Assembly (NCBI GenBank): GCA_022410635.1
Contig: JAJVDF010000348.1
Span: 246,777 to 310,776 of the forward strand
DNA: 64,000 nucleotides
From: Tretioscincus oriximinensis
Lineage: Eukaryota; Chordata; Lepidosauria; Squamata; Gymnophthalmidae
Direction: 5' to 3'
The position numbers and the translations under genes were made by a program. The notes beneath the pieces were generated by a model, which saw only the letters and a list, made by a program, of their open reading frames with translations, was not told where the DNA came from and did not search any database. This document shows, one piece after another, positions 48,362 to 60,869 of the stretch; position 1 is the stretch's first letter; every line of letters begins with the position of its first letter.

Positions 48362-49656
48362 CACATTTTTATTTATTTATTTATTTAAAGATTTTTACCC
48401 CGCCCTTCCCCCCGAAGGTGTCCAGGGCGGCTTACAAAAGTTAAAAATTCAGGTCGTCATGACCTTCACAACATTAAAACCATAAAAGAAACACAAGAAT
48501 TTAAAATGTCGTCCTCTGATGGGAGAGCTAACCCGAAAAGGCCCGGGTGAAGAGACAGGTCTTTACCAGGCGCCGAAAAGATTGTAAAGATGGCGCCAGG
48601 TGTGCTTCAGGGGGGAGGCCATTCCATAGTATTGGGGCCACCACCGAGAAAGCTCTTCCCCGCGCCCCCGCCCCCTTATCCTAGAGCAGGAGGGGACGAC
48701 TAGAAGGCCCTCTCCTTCTGATCGCAGAGACCGGGCGGGACTATATGGGAAAAGGCGTTTCCTCAAGTATTCAGGACCCAAACCGTTTAGGGCTTTATAC
48801 GTCAGTATAAGCACCTTGAATTGGGCTCGGTAGCGAATAGGTAGCCAGTGCAGTTCTTTGAGGACCGGCGTGATGGACGTCCGGCCAGACACACCCGACA
48901 GCAGACGAGCTGCTGCATTCTGCACTAGCTCCAGCCTCCGAACCGTCTTCAAGGGAAGCCCCACGTAGAGTGCATTGCAGTAGTCTAATCCGGAGGTTAC
49001 CAGAGCATGAAGAACCGTGGCCAAAGACCCCCTGTCCAGGAACGGCCGCAACTGGCAGACCAATCGTAAGTAGGAAAATGCCGTTCTAGCTGTCGCTGCC
49101 ACCTGACCTTCCAGTGACAGTGACGAGTCAAGAAGGACACCCAGATCACACACCTGTTCCTTCTGGAGCAAACCTGCTCCGTCAAGAACAGGGAGTCTAT
49201 CAAGTTTCTGGACACGGGATCCCTTAACCAATAGCACTTCCATCTTGCCAGGGTTCAGCCTCAGTTTGTTAGATCCCATCCAGCCCTTGACCGCCTCCAG
49301 GCAGCGGTCCAGCACCGCCACCGCCTCACCTGATTCCGATGGCATGGCGAGATAGAGCTGGGTGTCATCAGCATATTGATGGCACCCTACTCCAAACCGC
49401 CTGATGACCTCACCCAGNGGCTTCATGTAGATGTTAAAGAGCATGGGAGACAGGATCGAACCCTGAGGCACTCCACACGAGAGCACCCAGGGTGTTGATA
49501 CGCAGTCCCCCATTGCTATCNTCTGGAGTCGTCCCCGGAGGTAGGAAGAGAACCACTGCAGGACAGTACCTCCCAGTCCCAGCCCCCGAAGACGCTCCAG
49601 AAGGATACCATGGTCGATGGTATCAAAAGCCGCTGAGAGATCAATTCCACTTATCC
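48362..49656 (-). mobile_element. L2-clade LINE, 5'-truncated, with long open reverse-transcriptase frame
   Basis: The frame at 48563-49666 (about 367 codons, minus strand) starts inside the reverse transcriptase. It has motif A '[16 protein letters not shown]', 'GVPQGSILSPMLFNIYM' and the catalytic YADD in 'HQYADDTQLYL', then a thumb/C-terminal part ('NKLRLNPGKMEVLL', 'LELVQNAAARLLSGV', 'LKELHWLPIRYRAQFKVLIL') and a stop. It has no stop codon in about 1.1 kb, so it is young compared with the other L2 pieces. It lacks the endonuclease and N-terminal part, so it cannot act alone. The 3' UTR and TTTA tail end near 48362. Two N bases lie inside. Confidence 0.9.
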
Positions 49657-49657
49657 G

Positions 49658-49970
49658 TGCAGGCACGGTTAGCTCAGTTGCTAAGGAATCCGTCTCTCAG
49701 CTGGGAGATCAGGTTTCGAAGCCCTGTGCGGGATGTGGGGAGGGGTGAGCACCTTCCACTAGCCTGTAGCTCTAGCCAACCCATCTATTCGAAAGCATGA
49801 ATTGCAAGAAATTGCAACGACTGCAAGTAGATNNATGGGAACCACCAGAGCCTGGTGGGGAAGATAGAATGTCAGCCTTCGGGCAAAAATACCCTTGTAA
49901 GCCACTTTGAGTCCCTTTGGAAGGTGAGAAAAGCGGGGTATAAGAACCCAGTTCTTCTTCTTCTTCTTAA
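49658..49970 (+). repeat. tRNA-derived SINE, copy 2 (best preserved)
   Basis: A box GTTAGCTCAGTTG (49668-49680) and B box GGTTTCGAAGCC (49712-49723) have proper spacing for an internal Pol III promoter. Body, 'CACTTTGAGTCCCTTTGG' and 'AAAGCGGGGTATAAGAAC', then a CTT tail. Directly abuts the truncated 5' end of the L2 element, head to head. Confidence 0.85.
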
Positions 49971-50499
49971 TCCCAGTTAAACAGCAGCGTATGAACATAT
50001 AAATCAAATTTATAAAGTCTTGGTTGTGGCTGCAGAAGTCATGCACCATTTGAATAGCATAGCTAACTTTCCTTGGCATCTCTTCAAACCCTCTCTGCTG
50101 TACAGTGTTGTTTTTTCTCCATCTTCAAAGACAGTGGCAAGCATTAGGACCAAGTAGACACCAGCAGCTTTAACTGCAGTTCAATCAATGAGTTAAAAAG
50201 CAAATAGCAGCATGGAATCCCCATTGCACAATCTGAATTGGAACCTTCACATTGTCCCATTTCTAAAGCAGTTCAACCTGCTTTGTGCCGATTTGCATTG
50301 CTGTACTGGATCCAGATCAAGCTAACAAGTATTTATTAACATTGGTCAAGCCAAGTATGTAGTTTCATGGCTTGAGTTAATATGCTTCCCTCTAAAATGG
50401 TGCTCAGAATTTGCATTTTTTGTTCAATTTGAACCTCATGTTTTTCATAACATGTTGAGATTAATGCTGTTTCCTGACTTCGCTTCAAAAGAAATTAAT

Positions 50500-50700
50500 A
50501 AAACTCTAGCAAAGGGCTTTAGAGATTAAAAAGAGAAAGGGAAGTGGCATGATCTTTCATAGACAAGAAGTAGACTTATCCGAAGAAGTAGACTTGTTTA
50601 CGAAAGCTCATGCCGCCAGTCTTTCTTTTGTTAGTCTGTCAAGTGCTATAAGCCTCCCTTGCTAGAATTCCTGGACTAACACAGCTATTTCTTTGAAATC
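50500..50700. repeat. Imperfect foldback copy of the GCATAAGCTTTCGT family
   Basis: Left arm 'CTAGCAAAGGGCTTTAGAGA' to 'GCATGATCTTTCATAGACAA'; right arm 'GAAGTAGACTTGTTTACGAA' to 'CCTCCCTTGCTAG', then 'GGACTAACACAGCTATTTCT'. Smaller and diverged relative of 2802-3216. Confidence 0.75.
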
Positions 50701-51027
50701 TAGAATAAAATTGTTTGCCATTCTTTGAGTTCTTTGTTTGAAAAACTTTTATATTGTATATCTGCTCTCTGACTATAGTTCTTAAAGCAGCACTATTTTA
50801 AGTAGCAGGTTCACACATTTCACAACTTTAAAACCACATCCCTGGAATATTGTTCCAAGAAACATCATGTACATGTGTCATGCAAGTATAACTATGCTTT
50901 GCATTTAGGACAGAAAAGTCTTTTTTCCATTTTAAATGATCTGCTGATTAAAAACAGAACAGCTTCTTATCTTGGAGTCAAAAAAGAAAAATACTTCTAT
51001 AAATTAGAAGCTGAACTTTAGTACAAT

Positions 51028-51245
51028 ATTATGAACATAAGAAGAGTTTTGCTGTATCAGACCATAGTCTATCTAATCCTGCATCCTCACATAGAAGCCC
51101 ATCAATTGCATCTGGGTATTTTCAGCTAGAAAAAAGGCAAAAGATTTCCTTTGCCTTAATTCCCTGGAAATGGCCTTTCATTCTGCTTCACTCTCCAACC
51201 TAGATGTAGCACCTAGACATCTATCTGCACATAGACTACCCCATA
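51028..51245 (-). repeat. CR1-like LINE 3' end, antisense
   Basis: 'GAACATAAGAAGAGTTTTGC', 'CATAGTCTATCTAATCCTGC' and 'CAATTGCATCTGGGTATTTT'. Diverged. Confidence 0.7.
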
Positions 51246-52889
51246 GTGAATGGCCACTAGGAGTTGTAAGTAAAAGAGGGAGGAGAAATAAAACAGGCTT
51301 GGAAACAAAATAAATGTGTTTTTTTCATGTTTTTCCCTTGAATCTCTAATTAGTCCCAACCCCATCGCTTTTAGCATCTCACATCACAACTTTATATGAT
51401 GGAGTTTTAGCATCTGCATATATGCTCTTTTCTGCCTACCTATTAAAGGAGTAGGAGAGTGGGCTTTCCTTTTGAAAAATCAGTGGAAGCTCCCAAATAG
51501 AAGGAAAACTGACACAATTTCAGAAATAAAAATGTAAACCATTTTTATGTAAAAAACATATTTCTAAAAGCTACATATGGTTGGTTTTTGGTGCAACTCC
51601 ACTGACTATTCCAAATCCTTGGGCCACCACAGTAATAGCATTTTGACATGAACAACTGAAGAAGTAGAAATCTGGACTCTCTTTAAGATTTTAATACCTG
51701 GGCAGCTCTTTTTGAAAAGGAAAAGGTCACAAGTTCTTAGTTCCATCCATTTCCTATGTCTAAGATAAGCTAGTTCTACTCTAGACACCGAAAAATCTTT
51801 CTGAACAAAAAGACTAAAGCAAGTACTGAGATAACAGAGCTGTGGCTAAGCCTACAACATTGTAAACACTTCTTTCATAAGTCTCAGCTATTTTGATTAC
51901 TGCGCAGTGAAGTGAAGAGGTTTCAGAGGTTTTTGGCTACCAGGGAAAGATTAGAAAAGGAAATTTTGAGATCAATTCTGCTGTGGANCTAAAGGTGAAG
52001 GCATTACTATTATTACAATAGCAATTTACTTTTGTTACATCTTCCCTTTCAAATCTAACAATGGCTAACTTCATGAAACATAATAAATCCAAAATTCCTT
52101 AATCATAGCAGCAGCAATTCCAGGCAGCACGGATTAGAAGTGCTATAAAATCTAGTTCAATTCTAGGTGATCAGAAAAGAATGATTGGCATTTATGATTT
52201 ATTCCCTTAAACATCGAGATCACAGTGAAGTTACAGCAATTATTATTAAACATAGAGAGAAAAATTGGAAGCAGTTTTTGAAAATAGCACAATATTCTGT
52301 ACAACACAGAAAACAAACAAGGCTTTTTCAGCCCAAAGGAGTGCTAGTCTGTATCAGAATTTCTCACAAGATCTTGTAGAAGCTTAGAAACTACAGCAAA
52401 CATGTTGGTGGCATGAGCTTTCCTATACCAAAGAGCATCAAGACAGCTGCCTTTTGTAGCACAACTTCTGTATATTGCACTGTAAATAACCTGAACTTCT
52501 CTAACTGGCTGCCCACAAGCACAAAGAAATCTCTCTCCACCATGAAATTTCCTCTCTTCCTCATGAAATCCTTTTGTAATTTCTAGCTTGTGATTGGTTC
52601 ATCTGTATACTTGTACCAGTTGGATCCCCTTCTTGCCAAGTGGGTGAATTAAATGGAAAAATCTCTCTGTTAAACTTGCCAGAGTTTTGGGAGGCTGCCA
52701 GTGAATTTTCCATTCATCATTCTTGCTTTTTCCTGTGTTAATTCACAGCAAAAGTAGCTGATTTGCTTCATCTTTAGTGGGGCTACATTTGGTGAGCAGG
52801 AGAATTAGGAAGAACAAGACTACAGCAAGATGAAGCTTGCTATAGTCTGCATTGATGCATGGTCTTTGGCATTTTCTTTCAGAAAATGT

Positions 52890-53120
52890 GATAATTCTAG
52901 ACAGGTTTATTAAAGTATTGGACAAATTCATGGAGGCCAAGACTATTCCATGTCTACAAGGCCTAAATATTGCTTCCAATGTGTGGGTGAGACACAAACG
53001 TTTTCTACAGGCCATTTGCAGGGACTGAATATCAAGTAAGGTTTTTGTCTTCTATTTCAATTTGAAAATACTCAGAATGCTAAACTAGATGGATTGTGGT
53101 CAAGATTTTTATATAGCACA
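52890..53120 (+). repeat. CR1-like LINE 3' end, diverged
   Basis: 'ATTCATGGAGGCCAAGACTA', 'GGCCATTTGCAGGGACTGAA' and 'ATGCTAAACTAGATGGATTG' in sense order. Confidence 0.65.
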
Positions 53121-53189
53121 TTACAAAACTGAAATGGCATGCATCTGTATTACCAAATAACTGAAAATCAAAATCAATACATCTTCACA

Positions 53190-54290
53190 AACATACCTCC
53201 TCCTAAACACTCCACCCCCTCCCTAACACCCTCTTTCCCACCCACCCTGGTTGCAGAGCATAACAACCTTAAGCAAAAGTTATTCATCAGCGTTGTAATG
53301 TTTTTTTTATACAGTCCTTTATGGGCTAAATCTTAACTCTGCACAAAACCACCTTCTATCTATTCTTAACCAACTCACGAGGTTGTACTTTGGTGATTCC
53401 TAATCACGTCTGTCTCCACTCCCCCAGAATATCGAACTTCAATTGATCAATAATGTAAAAGTGCCACTTTTTCAATGACCAGTCCTCTTTCTTTTTCCAG
53501 TATAATGTAATTACCGACATCGCAGCTCAATAATATAATGNAACTCTCTATGTATCCTTATATTTTCCAAAGCCAATAACACACATTCATTCCCTTCCCA
53601 TAGCCTATTTGAACCAATTAACATGTTCAGTTATCACAATCCAGAAAGTTCTTACTTCATTAAACTGCTACCAAACATGCCAATATTTACCTGTGGATCC
53701 TTTACAATGCCCACATTTGGAAGAAAACCTCATAATCGTATGTGCCAGTGAAGCTGGTGTCTTATGCTATGTGTGGAGCATTTTGTGCCTTAACTCTTTG
53801 AACCTTTCAATTTTGTTCCTTCAGCCAGACTTTTCCCTATGTGTTGTTCCATGGTAGTCACATCAGTCATCCATAATCTACTTAGTGTTCTTGTAATATT
53901 ATCCTTAACATTCAATAAAAGAGATTGCTCCCACCAGCCCTTTACCTCCCTGTAACCAATACTTAATCAACTTCTCTAAACCATTTTCACCCATGCTACT
54001 CCCCATCTCTTCACCCGCCCCCCTTCTCAACTAAGTTCTAAGTGCCCTACTTTTTAACCAACTGTTAAATCCTGGTAAGTTTTCCCGTTCTAATTCCGAT
54101 AATGGCAAGTTATTTCTACCGGGCCTACCTTTTATACATTTTATTCCTGCATCAGTTAACTTTTCTTTTTCCAAACCATTTCCCTTATTAATGACCAAAA
54201 CTGACCTAAATATACTATGAGACAATGCTATCTTACCCTCCCATTTCTTTTCTTACTTTTTCATTCTTTCATTTTATGTTACAACAGTTA
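53190..54290 (-). repeat. L1-type LINE fragment, antisense, C-rich strand
   Basis: The plus strand is unusually C+T-rich for this locus, as expected of an antisense A-rich L1. The minus strand near 53660-53720 reads 'KCGHCKGSTGKYWHVW', matching the Cys/His C-terminal pattern of L1 ORF2 (C-x2-C...G-x-Y-x-H-x-W). Another frame piece 'VLVINKGNGLEKEKL' lies near 54130-54210. Frames are broken. Confidence 0.55.
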
Positions 54291-55289
54291 TTTATGACAT
54301 CAGACTATCACCAACAGGCTGAGGGCAGAAATGTTTTATAGGGGATGTGCCGTGGCTGAAAGCTTATGAACAGCCCTTTTATTACCAAGGTTCCAAGATA
54401 TATTTGTTAATCACAACTCAGAGTAGTAAATCATTCCTTGTAAAACTATCCAGGTGGAAAAGCTAGCACTGTTCTGCAGTATATATATAATTTTCCAGGT
54501 TTACTGTTAATAGCTCCTTGTTCTCNTCTACCTTAATTACTTACAGTAGGACCTCAACTAGATTTTTATAAATTGGTCAATTCTTCTCTGTAAGCAATGA
54601 ATTTTTCCCCATATAGTACCAGAAAATTCTGGCTGTAACTCCAGTCTGCAGTGGCCAATATGAAACAGATGAGGGTATTATATTTCTTCCTTTTGATTAA
54701 TTTAGCTGTGCCAGTGAGCTTAATTTTTGCTCCAAACCAGCAATTGGCCTGCAATTGTGAAGAAATCTGTTGTTTAGTTCATAGTATTTATTCAATGTTT
54801 TCATTTGGTGATATGTACGTAGAACTCTAAATTAAGGTAAATGAGTGAGCAACCCCCAACTTGTATGAGGCTGCAATTGATTGTTCTATCCCCTCCACAA
54901 TCCAGCCATTTTTGCTTGTTACAATAAAAAGATAATGTATTTTGGATTAAATCCTATCTACCTGATCAAAAAAATTACCTTTCTCCGTCAGCTTAAAAAC
55001 ATGATAAACTATAGTTTATCTACTCCACATCTCATTTTATAGTGTCTAACTTATCTTGTGAGAGTTCCATAAGAATAGAACCATACTTACTCAGTGTCAG
55101 CTTTATGTCTTTAATGTCATACAATGTCTGTTACTTGTACCAGTTAAACACATATAACAACTTGTATCCATTGACAGCTCTATCCCCCATGAATATGCTC
55201 ATCTTTTGAAAAATTGTTTGGCTACCATATTTAGCATTATCCAGCTGTAAAGCTGTACAAATTACAAAACATTCTGTTCTTTTCCCAAC

Positions 55290-55430
55290 AGAAATAGGTG
55301 AGGCTTCCAGAATGCAGACAACTGTGATTAGCCCAAGGTCACTGAGTTGTCTTCATATAGGAATGCAGAATAGCATCAGAGACTACCAAATAAGAGCCCA
55401 ACATTCTAACCACAAGATCGGACTGGATGG
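55290..55430 (-). repeat. MIR/CORE-SINE-like remnant
   Basis: 'GATTAGCCCAAGGTCACTGA' and 'GAGCCCAACATTCTAACCAC' are the usual antisense core and tRNA-part landmarks of MIR-type SINEs. Confidence 0.5.
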
Positions 55431-55694
55431 CTAAGCCTAGGATAATGTCAGCACTTTATTAAGATTTCCATATATATGATATTCTCAAATTCAAGTATAT
55501 CAGTATTATGGGAAAAAATATACTCCAAACACAGGTTTTTTGGAAACAGCAACGACTTACTTTTCTGGATGCTTCCTTCCAGAATATCTTGAGCAAAATG
55601 GCCATTTACGGGTACACAGTATATGGAGGTAAAACCACACTGGAAAGACTGATCGCAGAAGCAGGTAACACCTGTACAATTATCGGTATCTTGT

Positions 55695-56080
55695 AGCATT
55701 GAGAAAAATATTTTCTCTATCACACAACACTAGGATTAGAGGGCACTCTTTGAAACTGATGGGCAGAAGAATTAGGACAAGACAAAGTATTTTTTTTCAC
55801 CCAGGGGATCATTAGTGTGTGAAATTTGCTAGTAGCCTGGTTAGATTCAAGATAGGATTAGATTAATTCATGGAAGAAAGGTGTATCAATAGCTATTAGG
55901 ATAAAAAAAACCCAGGCAGTATTCATGAAATGCCATTTGCAGGGAGTCAAGAACAGTTGAGGGTTTTTACTTCTTCTATTTGAGACTTTCCTAGTGCAAC
56001 TNGTGGGCCACTGTGTGAGACAGAATGGTGGACTAGATGGGCTATGGCCTGTTTCAACAGGGCTCCTCTTATGTTCTTAC
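55695..56080 (+). repeat. CR1-like LINE 3' portion
   Basis: 'GGGCAGAAGAATTAGGACAA', 'CATTTGCAGGGAGTCAAGAA', 'GGGCCACTGTGTGAGACAGA' and 'CAGGGCTCCTCTTATGTTCT'. Confidence 0.8.
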
Positions 56081-56211
56081 TTTTTCAAATGTATCCTCTT
56101 TGCATGGAAGAACCATGTCAGGTGATTTAAAGGTTTGAAATGGAGACTATTTTGGCGAGTGGTAAGGAGCTACAAACCTGACTATAAAACCACATCAAAA
56201 CATCGTTAATG

Positions 56212-56412
56212 TAGGCTGACCAGAAGACCCCTTTTTTGGTTTTTTTTTTTTTTTGAAAACCTGGTTTTGGGATGCCTCCCAGTTTTTTCTGAGAAAAATC
56301 TTTTTTTGAAAAGATTTTTCAATTTTTTTCATTTTCTTTCCTCAGAAAAAACCAGGAGGCACCCCAAAAATGGGTTTTCAACTCCACCAAAAGGGATCAT
56401 CTGGTCACCCTA
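56212..56412. mobile_element. Palindromic hAT-like MITE, copy 3
   Basis: 201 bp, TAGGCTGACCAGAAGACCCC at one end and GGGATCATCTGGTCACCCTA at the other, with complementary halves ('GGGATGCCTCCCAG' / 'CCAGGAGGCACCCC'). The flanks share GTTAATG on both sides, consistent with a 7-8 bp target duplication. Confidence 0.83.
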
Positions 56413-56959
56413 GTTAATGCCAAAGTGTCAAGATGGTGCCTGACAATTCAATAACGAAGTGTAAGTTCAAGACTGGTGGGGAAAGCAACGTGTTAATCAT
56501 ATTTTGTCACTGCAACACATCTTTTTCTAGTTCATCAGAGAAAGGAAATTTGCTGTATTTTTTTTCNTTTTGAAGCACAGCTGAGAACACACCATTGATT
56601 TTATACTGGAAGCTCTATTCACAGAGCAAAAGCTGTGGTCAGAATTGACTAGATTCTCTTATTTGCTTCTATATTACAGTTCTTACAGTNAAATCCAAGG
56701 GTAAACTTGGAATAGAACTCAAACAGTTGTGAATTGCACTTGTCAGGTTTTAATCCAGGTATCTGCTTTATTGGCGAAANAGAAACAATTAACCCCTTCT
56801 GTGTATTATGGTTGTTATCCAAAGTCTTAATGCTACTTATAGCAACCTCTGTCTTCTTCATGTATAATGCTGAAGAGCAAATAGTAGGTCACTATGCAAG
56901 CCTGGAATGTTGGCCTAGATGGACGCTCACCTTGTTTGCTATTGGTGATGGTTGTTAAA

Positions 56960-59499
56960 CATATTGTTTTTGAAGATTAAAAGCTGTTGTAGTTCAGTGA
57001 TAGAACACACTGTCTGAGTGTAGATTATTTTCATATTTCTGTCAATAAAATTGCATAGCAGTGTCCATGCAGTCAACCAGAAGGCAGCCAAACTCAGTGT
57101 TATTCAACCTTTTTTTTAGTATGTGGTAGTCTGTAACAACTGCACCACACAAGTAATACTTCTATTACTTTTCATTTTTTCCACATTGCTTCCCTATTAG
57201 TTTCTTGCGCTGTTTCAAAAAGGCTAATAAAAAGATTACAAGATTTGAATTTTATGAAACTAATCTCAAACTTAATACTATAAATATACTCATGTCCTGT
57301 CCCATCCCCCCCCCTTCATAGTCTGTCACTGCACTCACACTGCAAGAGATTTTATGCATTTGGGTCTGTGGCTACGTACAAAATACTAAATATTTAGTAT
57401 GTAAGTAACATGGAAGCAACGAGATCATGGTGTTCCATATTTATATAAACAGATTTAAAGGATATGGTCCTTTCTTGTATAAACAGACTATTTCTAGTGT
57501 TCTTTTCATTGACAATTATAAAAAATGCAAGTTTATTTCATACCTTTTAAAAAATAAATCTAGAAGTGTCACAATTAAAAAGAGAAAAAGGACACATTAA
57601 GAATCTTTAGATTTTGATATTTTATTTAATGCATACTTCATTATTTAAGCATTCAAAAACACAATTCCTTTTTGGTTAAATTTTAGAGGTATCATGCAAA
57701 ATTGTTAAAGCTTTATCATTTAAAATGCATGTCTGGAAGAACCAACCTGAGGGGATAAATTTAATCCTCCAAATGTTACTTCCCCAAGAGTTCTCATTGA
57801 AATAAAACAGAGGCAAGGTCTGTGCCTTGGTGTCTCTTATCAAATTAACAATTCAGTTGCTATAACAATACTTTTCAAAGCACCAGAATGCCCAGTGAAT
57901 CCAAAGTTAGCACCATACTTGTCTAATGTGTCTTACGGTTTTCAGTTCTGTCAGTCCTTGCAAGGCAACTGGAATTGTATTCAACCTTGTTTATCATTAA
58001 GTCCACTGAGTTCCATTATCTTCAACTGTCTGCTTCTTACGGCACTTGGGATCCAACTTGAGGAGTTATATGAATNTATAGAAATTTGTGCTGTGAAAAA
58101 ACTGTTTGAGGACTTTGCACATATGAAGGACAGCAGGGAGGACAAAAGACATTTCAAATTACCATCTTGAGTTATGTGCATGATCTCTGACTGAGAATAT
58201 TGGCCACTACATAAACGGCCAGGGCAATGTATGCTTACATCCCCTTATCTAGGAGTGAGAAACTTTGTATATTGGGATAATAGGTGTTTGAGAAAAGATA
58301 AGGCATGAGCAGAAATATAGATTCAAGCTAGTTAGCTTGAAAAGAAAGGGAGGCTATTGAACATGAAGCTCTAATTTCCAGTCTTTGATAGAAACGATAA
58401 TTTCTAATAGCTACAAAATTTGCAGATTTACCACTGAGAATCACCCCTCAAATCTCACCAATGTACAAAAAAAACTAGAAATGTTTTGTCATCCCATTAA
58501 AACCAATTTAAGCACTCAAAGTTCAATGTGTACTTCCTTGTAACAGCAAGAAACAATCCCATACTCAAGACTTGTGGAAGCAAAATTATTTGCTTATTAC
58601 AGGTATGAATTATGTTGGGTCAGGAAAAAAAGGGAACAGTTTTTATCCAAGTTGCACTGGAAAGATCTATGGGACAATGGCGTAAGCAAAGTAACGAGGA
58701 CTGGTACATTCTGCACCAGGCCTCTGTACCACCATGTTCAGCAACAGTGCCAGATCAATAAATGAATCTGGTAAATCAATAGTTGCTGTGCACTGCAGTC
58801 TGATTTTCAGACTACTCTGAATGAAAAACATGAAAGTAGGAAAGAATATATACCTTGCCACAAAACACTATCCCTATATTTTTATGATGGCAAGGAATTC
58901 TGAAATTGACATTCTTCCTCATTGATTGGAATGGCGAGGTGGCCATTTCGACACACTACTTAGGGGGTACATGCCCCTTTTGCTCCTCTTAGTTGTTGTG
59001 GTCCCGTTCCCACTTGCATTTTAAGTTTATGCCAATTTTTGAAGAAACTATAAAAAGGTACTTCACCCGTGATTCTGCAAACTTGGTACTTCAGCAATTA
59101 GTTAAATAAATTAAAAACTGTTTTATACATTAGGAAGGTAAGGCTGGACTATTCTTTCCGAAAGAATTTTGAATTGCAGATGAAATAAAGTGCTTCTTTT
59201 TGGAGAAATTACTGCTCACAATGCAATTCTTCACCATTTTTATCATGCTAAAATTCATCTCCTCCTTGCAATTTAAATGCAGGAATCTGATTTGAATCCC
59301 TTTCCACAGTTTAACAGTGATCACTTTCTAATCAATGCTGTTCAACTGCCAATTAATGTTTAGATAACAATTTTTGTAGTACCTATTACTGATAAATGAT
59401 CTGTGCATTTTTGCTCCAGGCCTTTATTATGGTCAATGGAAAGGTGATCAGCCCATTTAAATTGTCAGTCTCTGGGTATAGGGATTAGGAATTTGCTAT
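56960..59499. other. Intergenic, nothing recognised
   Basis: AT-rich and mostly unique-looking. No gene or clear repeat could be named, apart from a possible CR1-like scrap just before at 56870-56955. Confidence 0.35.
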
Positions 59500-60695
59500 G
59501 TAAATTCTACTGAAGTGTAATGCACCCTGACCAAAGTTTATAGATTCTTTATTAATCCTTGTACAAATGTTTTTATTTCATCAACTTTTATACTTTACCT
59601 ACCAATTCTTATGACTCATGAGTGAAAAATTAATCTAAGTCATGTCCCCTTGATTTCCAGGACTGGGATACAACATAGCTGCACCAATATATTACAGATT
59701 TTATTTCCAGTCTAGAAACTCATGGTGAAGTATCAGGTCCAATTTGCAATTGGAACGTCAACTGCATATAAAGGGCCTTTCTGTTCTGAAAGAGAGTTCT
59801 TCTGCATCTTAAAAAATTTCTGGCTATTAAATTTATTGGCAAAGCAGAGCCTTTACAGGGTTGAAATTCTAACATGTCTAGGTTAAGTCCTACCACACTT
59901 TATATATTGATTACAGTTAAGCTCCTAAAATGACTGAATAAAATATAACTGTGTAATGAGCTGTACTGAGAATTAAATTCCAGTTCTTAAAACAATTTTA
60001 TCTTGATCATACAACTAAAAATAAACTGTAGGGTTATAGGCCATTTATTTTGGAAAGAAAAAGATTGTAATCAAATTAAAATCAAAATGGCTGTTGTGCA
60101 AACTTATATTTAACATTTCTTTAACATAAGAACGAATGCCTTTCTGCTGATGGTTCATGGATGGATCTATCGTGAAAGTGTTTGTGTACTGTTTTCTTAA
60201 ATTCTCATCAGTTTAGGCCTCCATAATCTTCCCACGAAGAGAAGAAAAAAGAACTAGGCTTATGGTCATTGGATCTTGTATAATTTACTCTTTCTTTAAC
60301 AATATAGTTTAGTTGGAACTGGAGACCAATAGGATGTTGGGCAAATGCAACAAGAATTTTCAAGAAAGCACATAGATTTTGATACTTTTATGGCATGCTA
60401 TTGATGTTTGCATGAGAAATCCTGATTACTAGGTTTGCAGGTTATGTTTGGTATTTCTGTATGAAAAATGTTGAAGGGTTAATTATTTAGACTTCACTTC
60501 ATGTGGTGACAAATCATATCAATTTTCCTTCTGGCTTCTTTATATTTACCTTATTGCATATAGCCATAATACCATAAATAGAATCCACTGTGAAAGGACT
60601 TAAGCCCCCTCCATACACTTTAAAAACCAATTTATATCAATTCTGGTCATTTTCAGAAGACACTTTTGTTTTGGTTACTGGAAGGTCTGCACTGC
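59500..60695 (-). other. LMCD1: Probable LMCD1 3' UTR and downstream region
   Basis: AT-rich, non-repetitive sequence directly after the LMCD1 stop codon. Several AATAAA hexamers on the minus strand (for example near 60045, 59828, 59567 and 59550) could be polyadenylation signals. Sequence alone does not decide which is used. Confidence 0.35.
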
Positions 60696-60869
60696 TTAAG
60701 CATGCTGGTTCTTAGGGTGTTGATTTTTACTGCAAGTTGTGCAAAGCAGGTTTCCTGCATCAAGGATAAACTGCTTGCCGGTCAGCAGGGTCTCACACTC
60801 CAGGCAGCCAAAATGTTGTTTATGCCAGGTGAGGCCTTCAACTTGCTGGTAGTCCTCAGAAAATATTAT
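60696..60869 (-). CDS. LMCD1: LMCD1 terminal coding exon (LIM2 and stop)
   Basis: Acceptor TTTACTTTCACAG above 60869. Encodes '[20 protein letters not shown]', then '[14 protein letters not shown]' and 'NLLCTTC', with a short tail [10 protein letters not shown] and TAA. LIM2 has H..H..C..C and a final C..C, giving all eight ligands together with the CKAC from the previous exon. The tail after the last zinc ligand is short and basic, as expected for LMCD1. Confidence 0.94.
   Translation of the reverse strand: MIFSEDYQQVEGLTWHKQHFGCLECETLLTGKQFILDAGNLLCTTCSKNQHPKNQHA

Noticed and set aside
49668..49723. Possible tRNA gene (A and B boxes)
   Set aside because: Part of a SINE with a body and CTT tail, present in three copies; no full cloverleaf.
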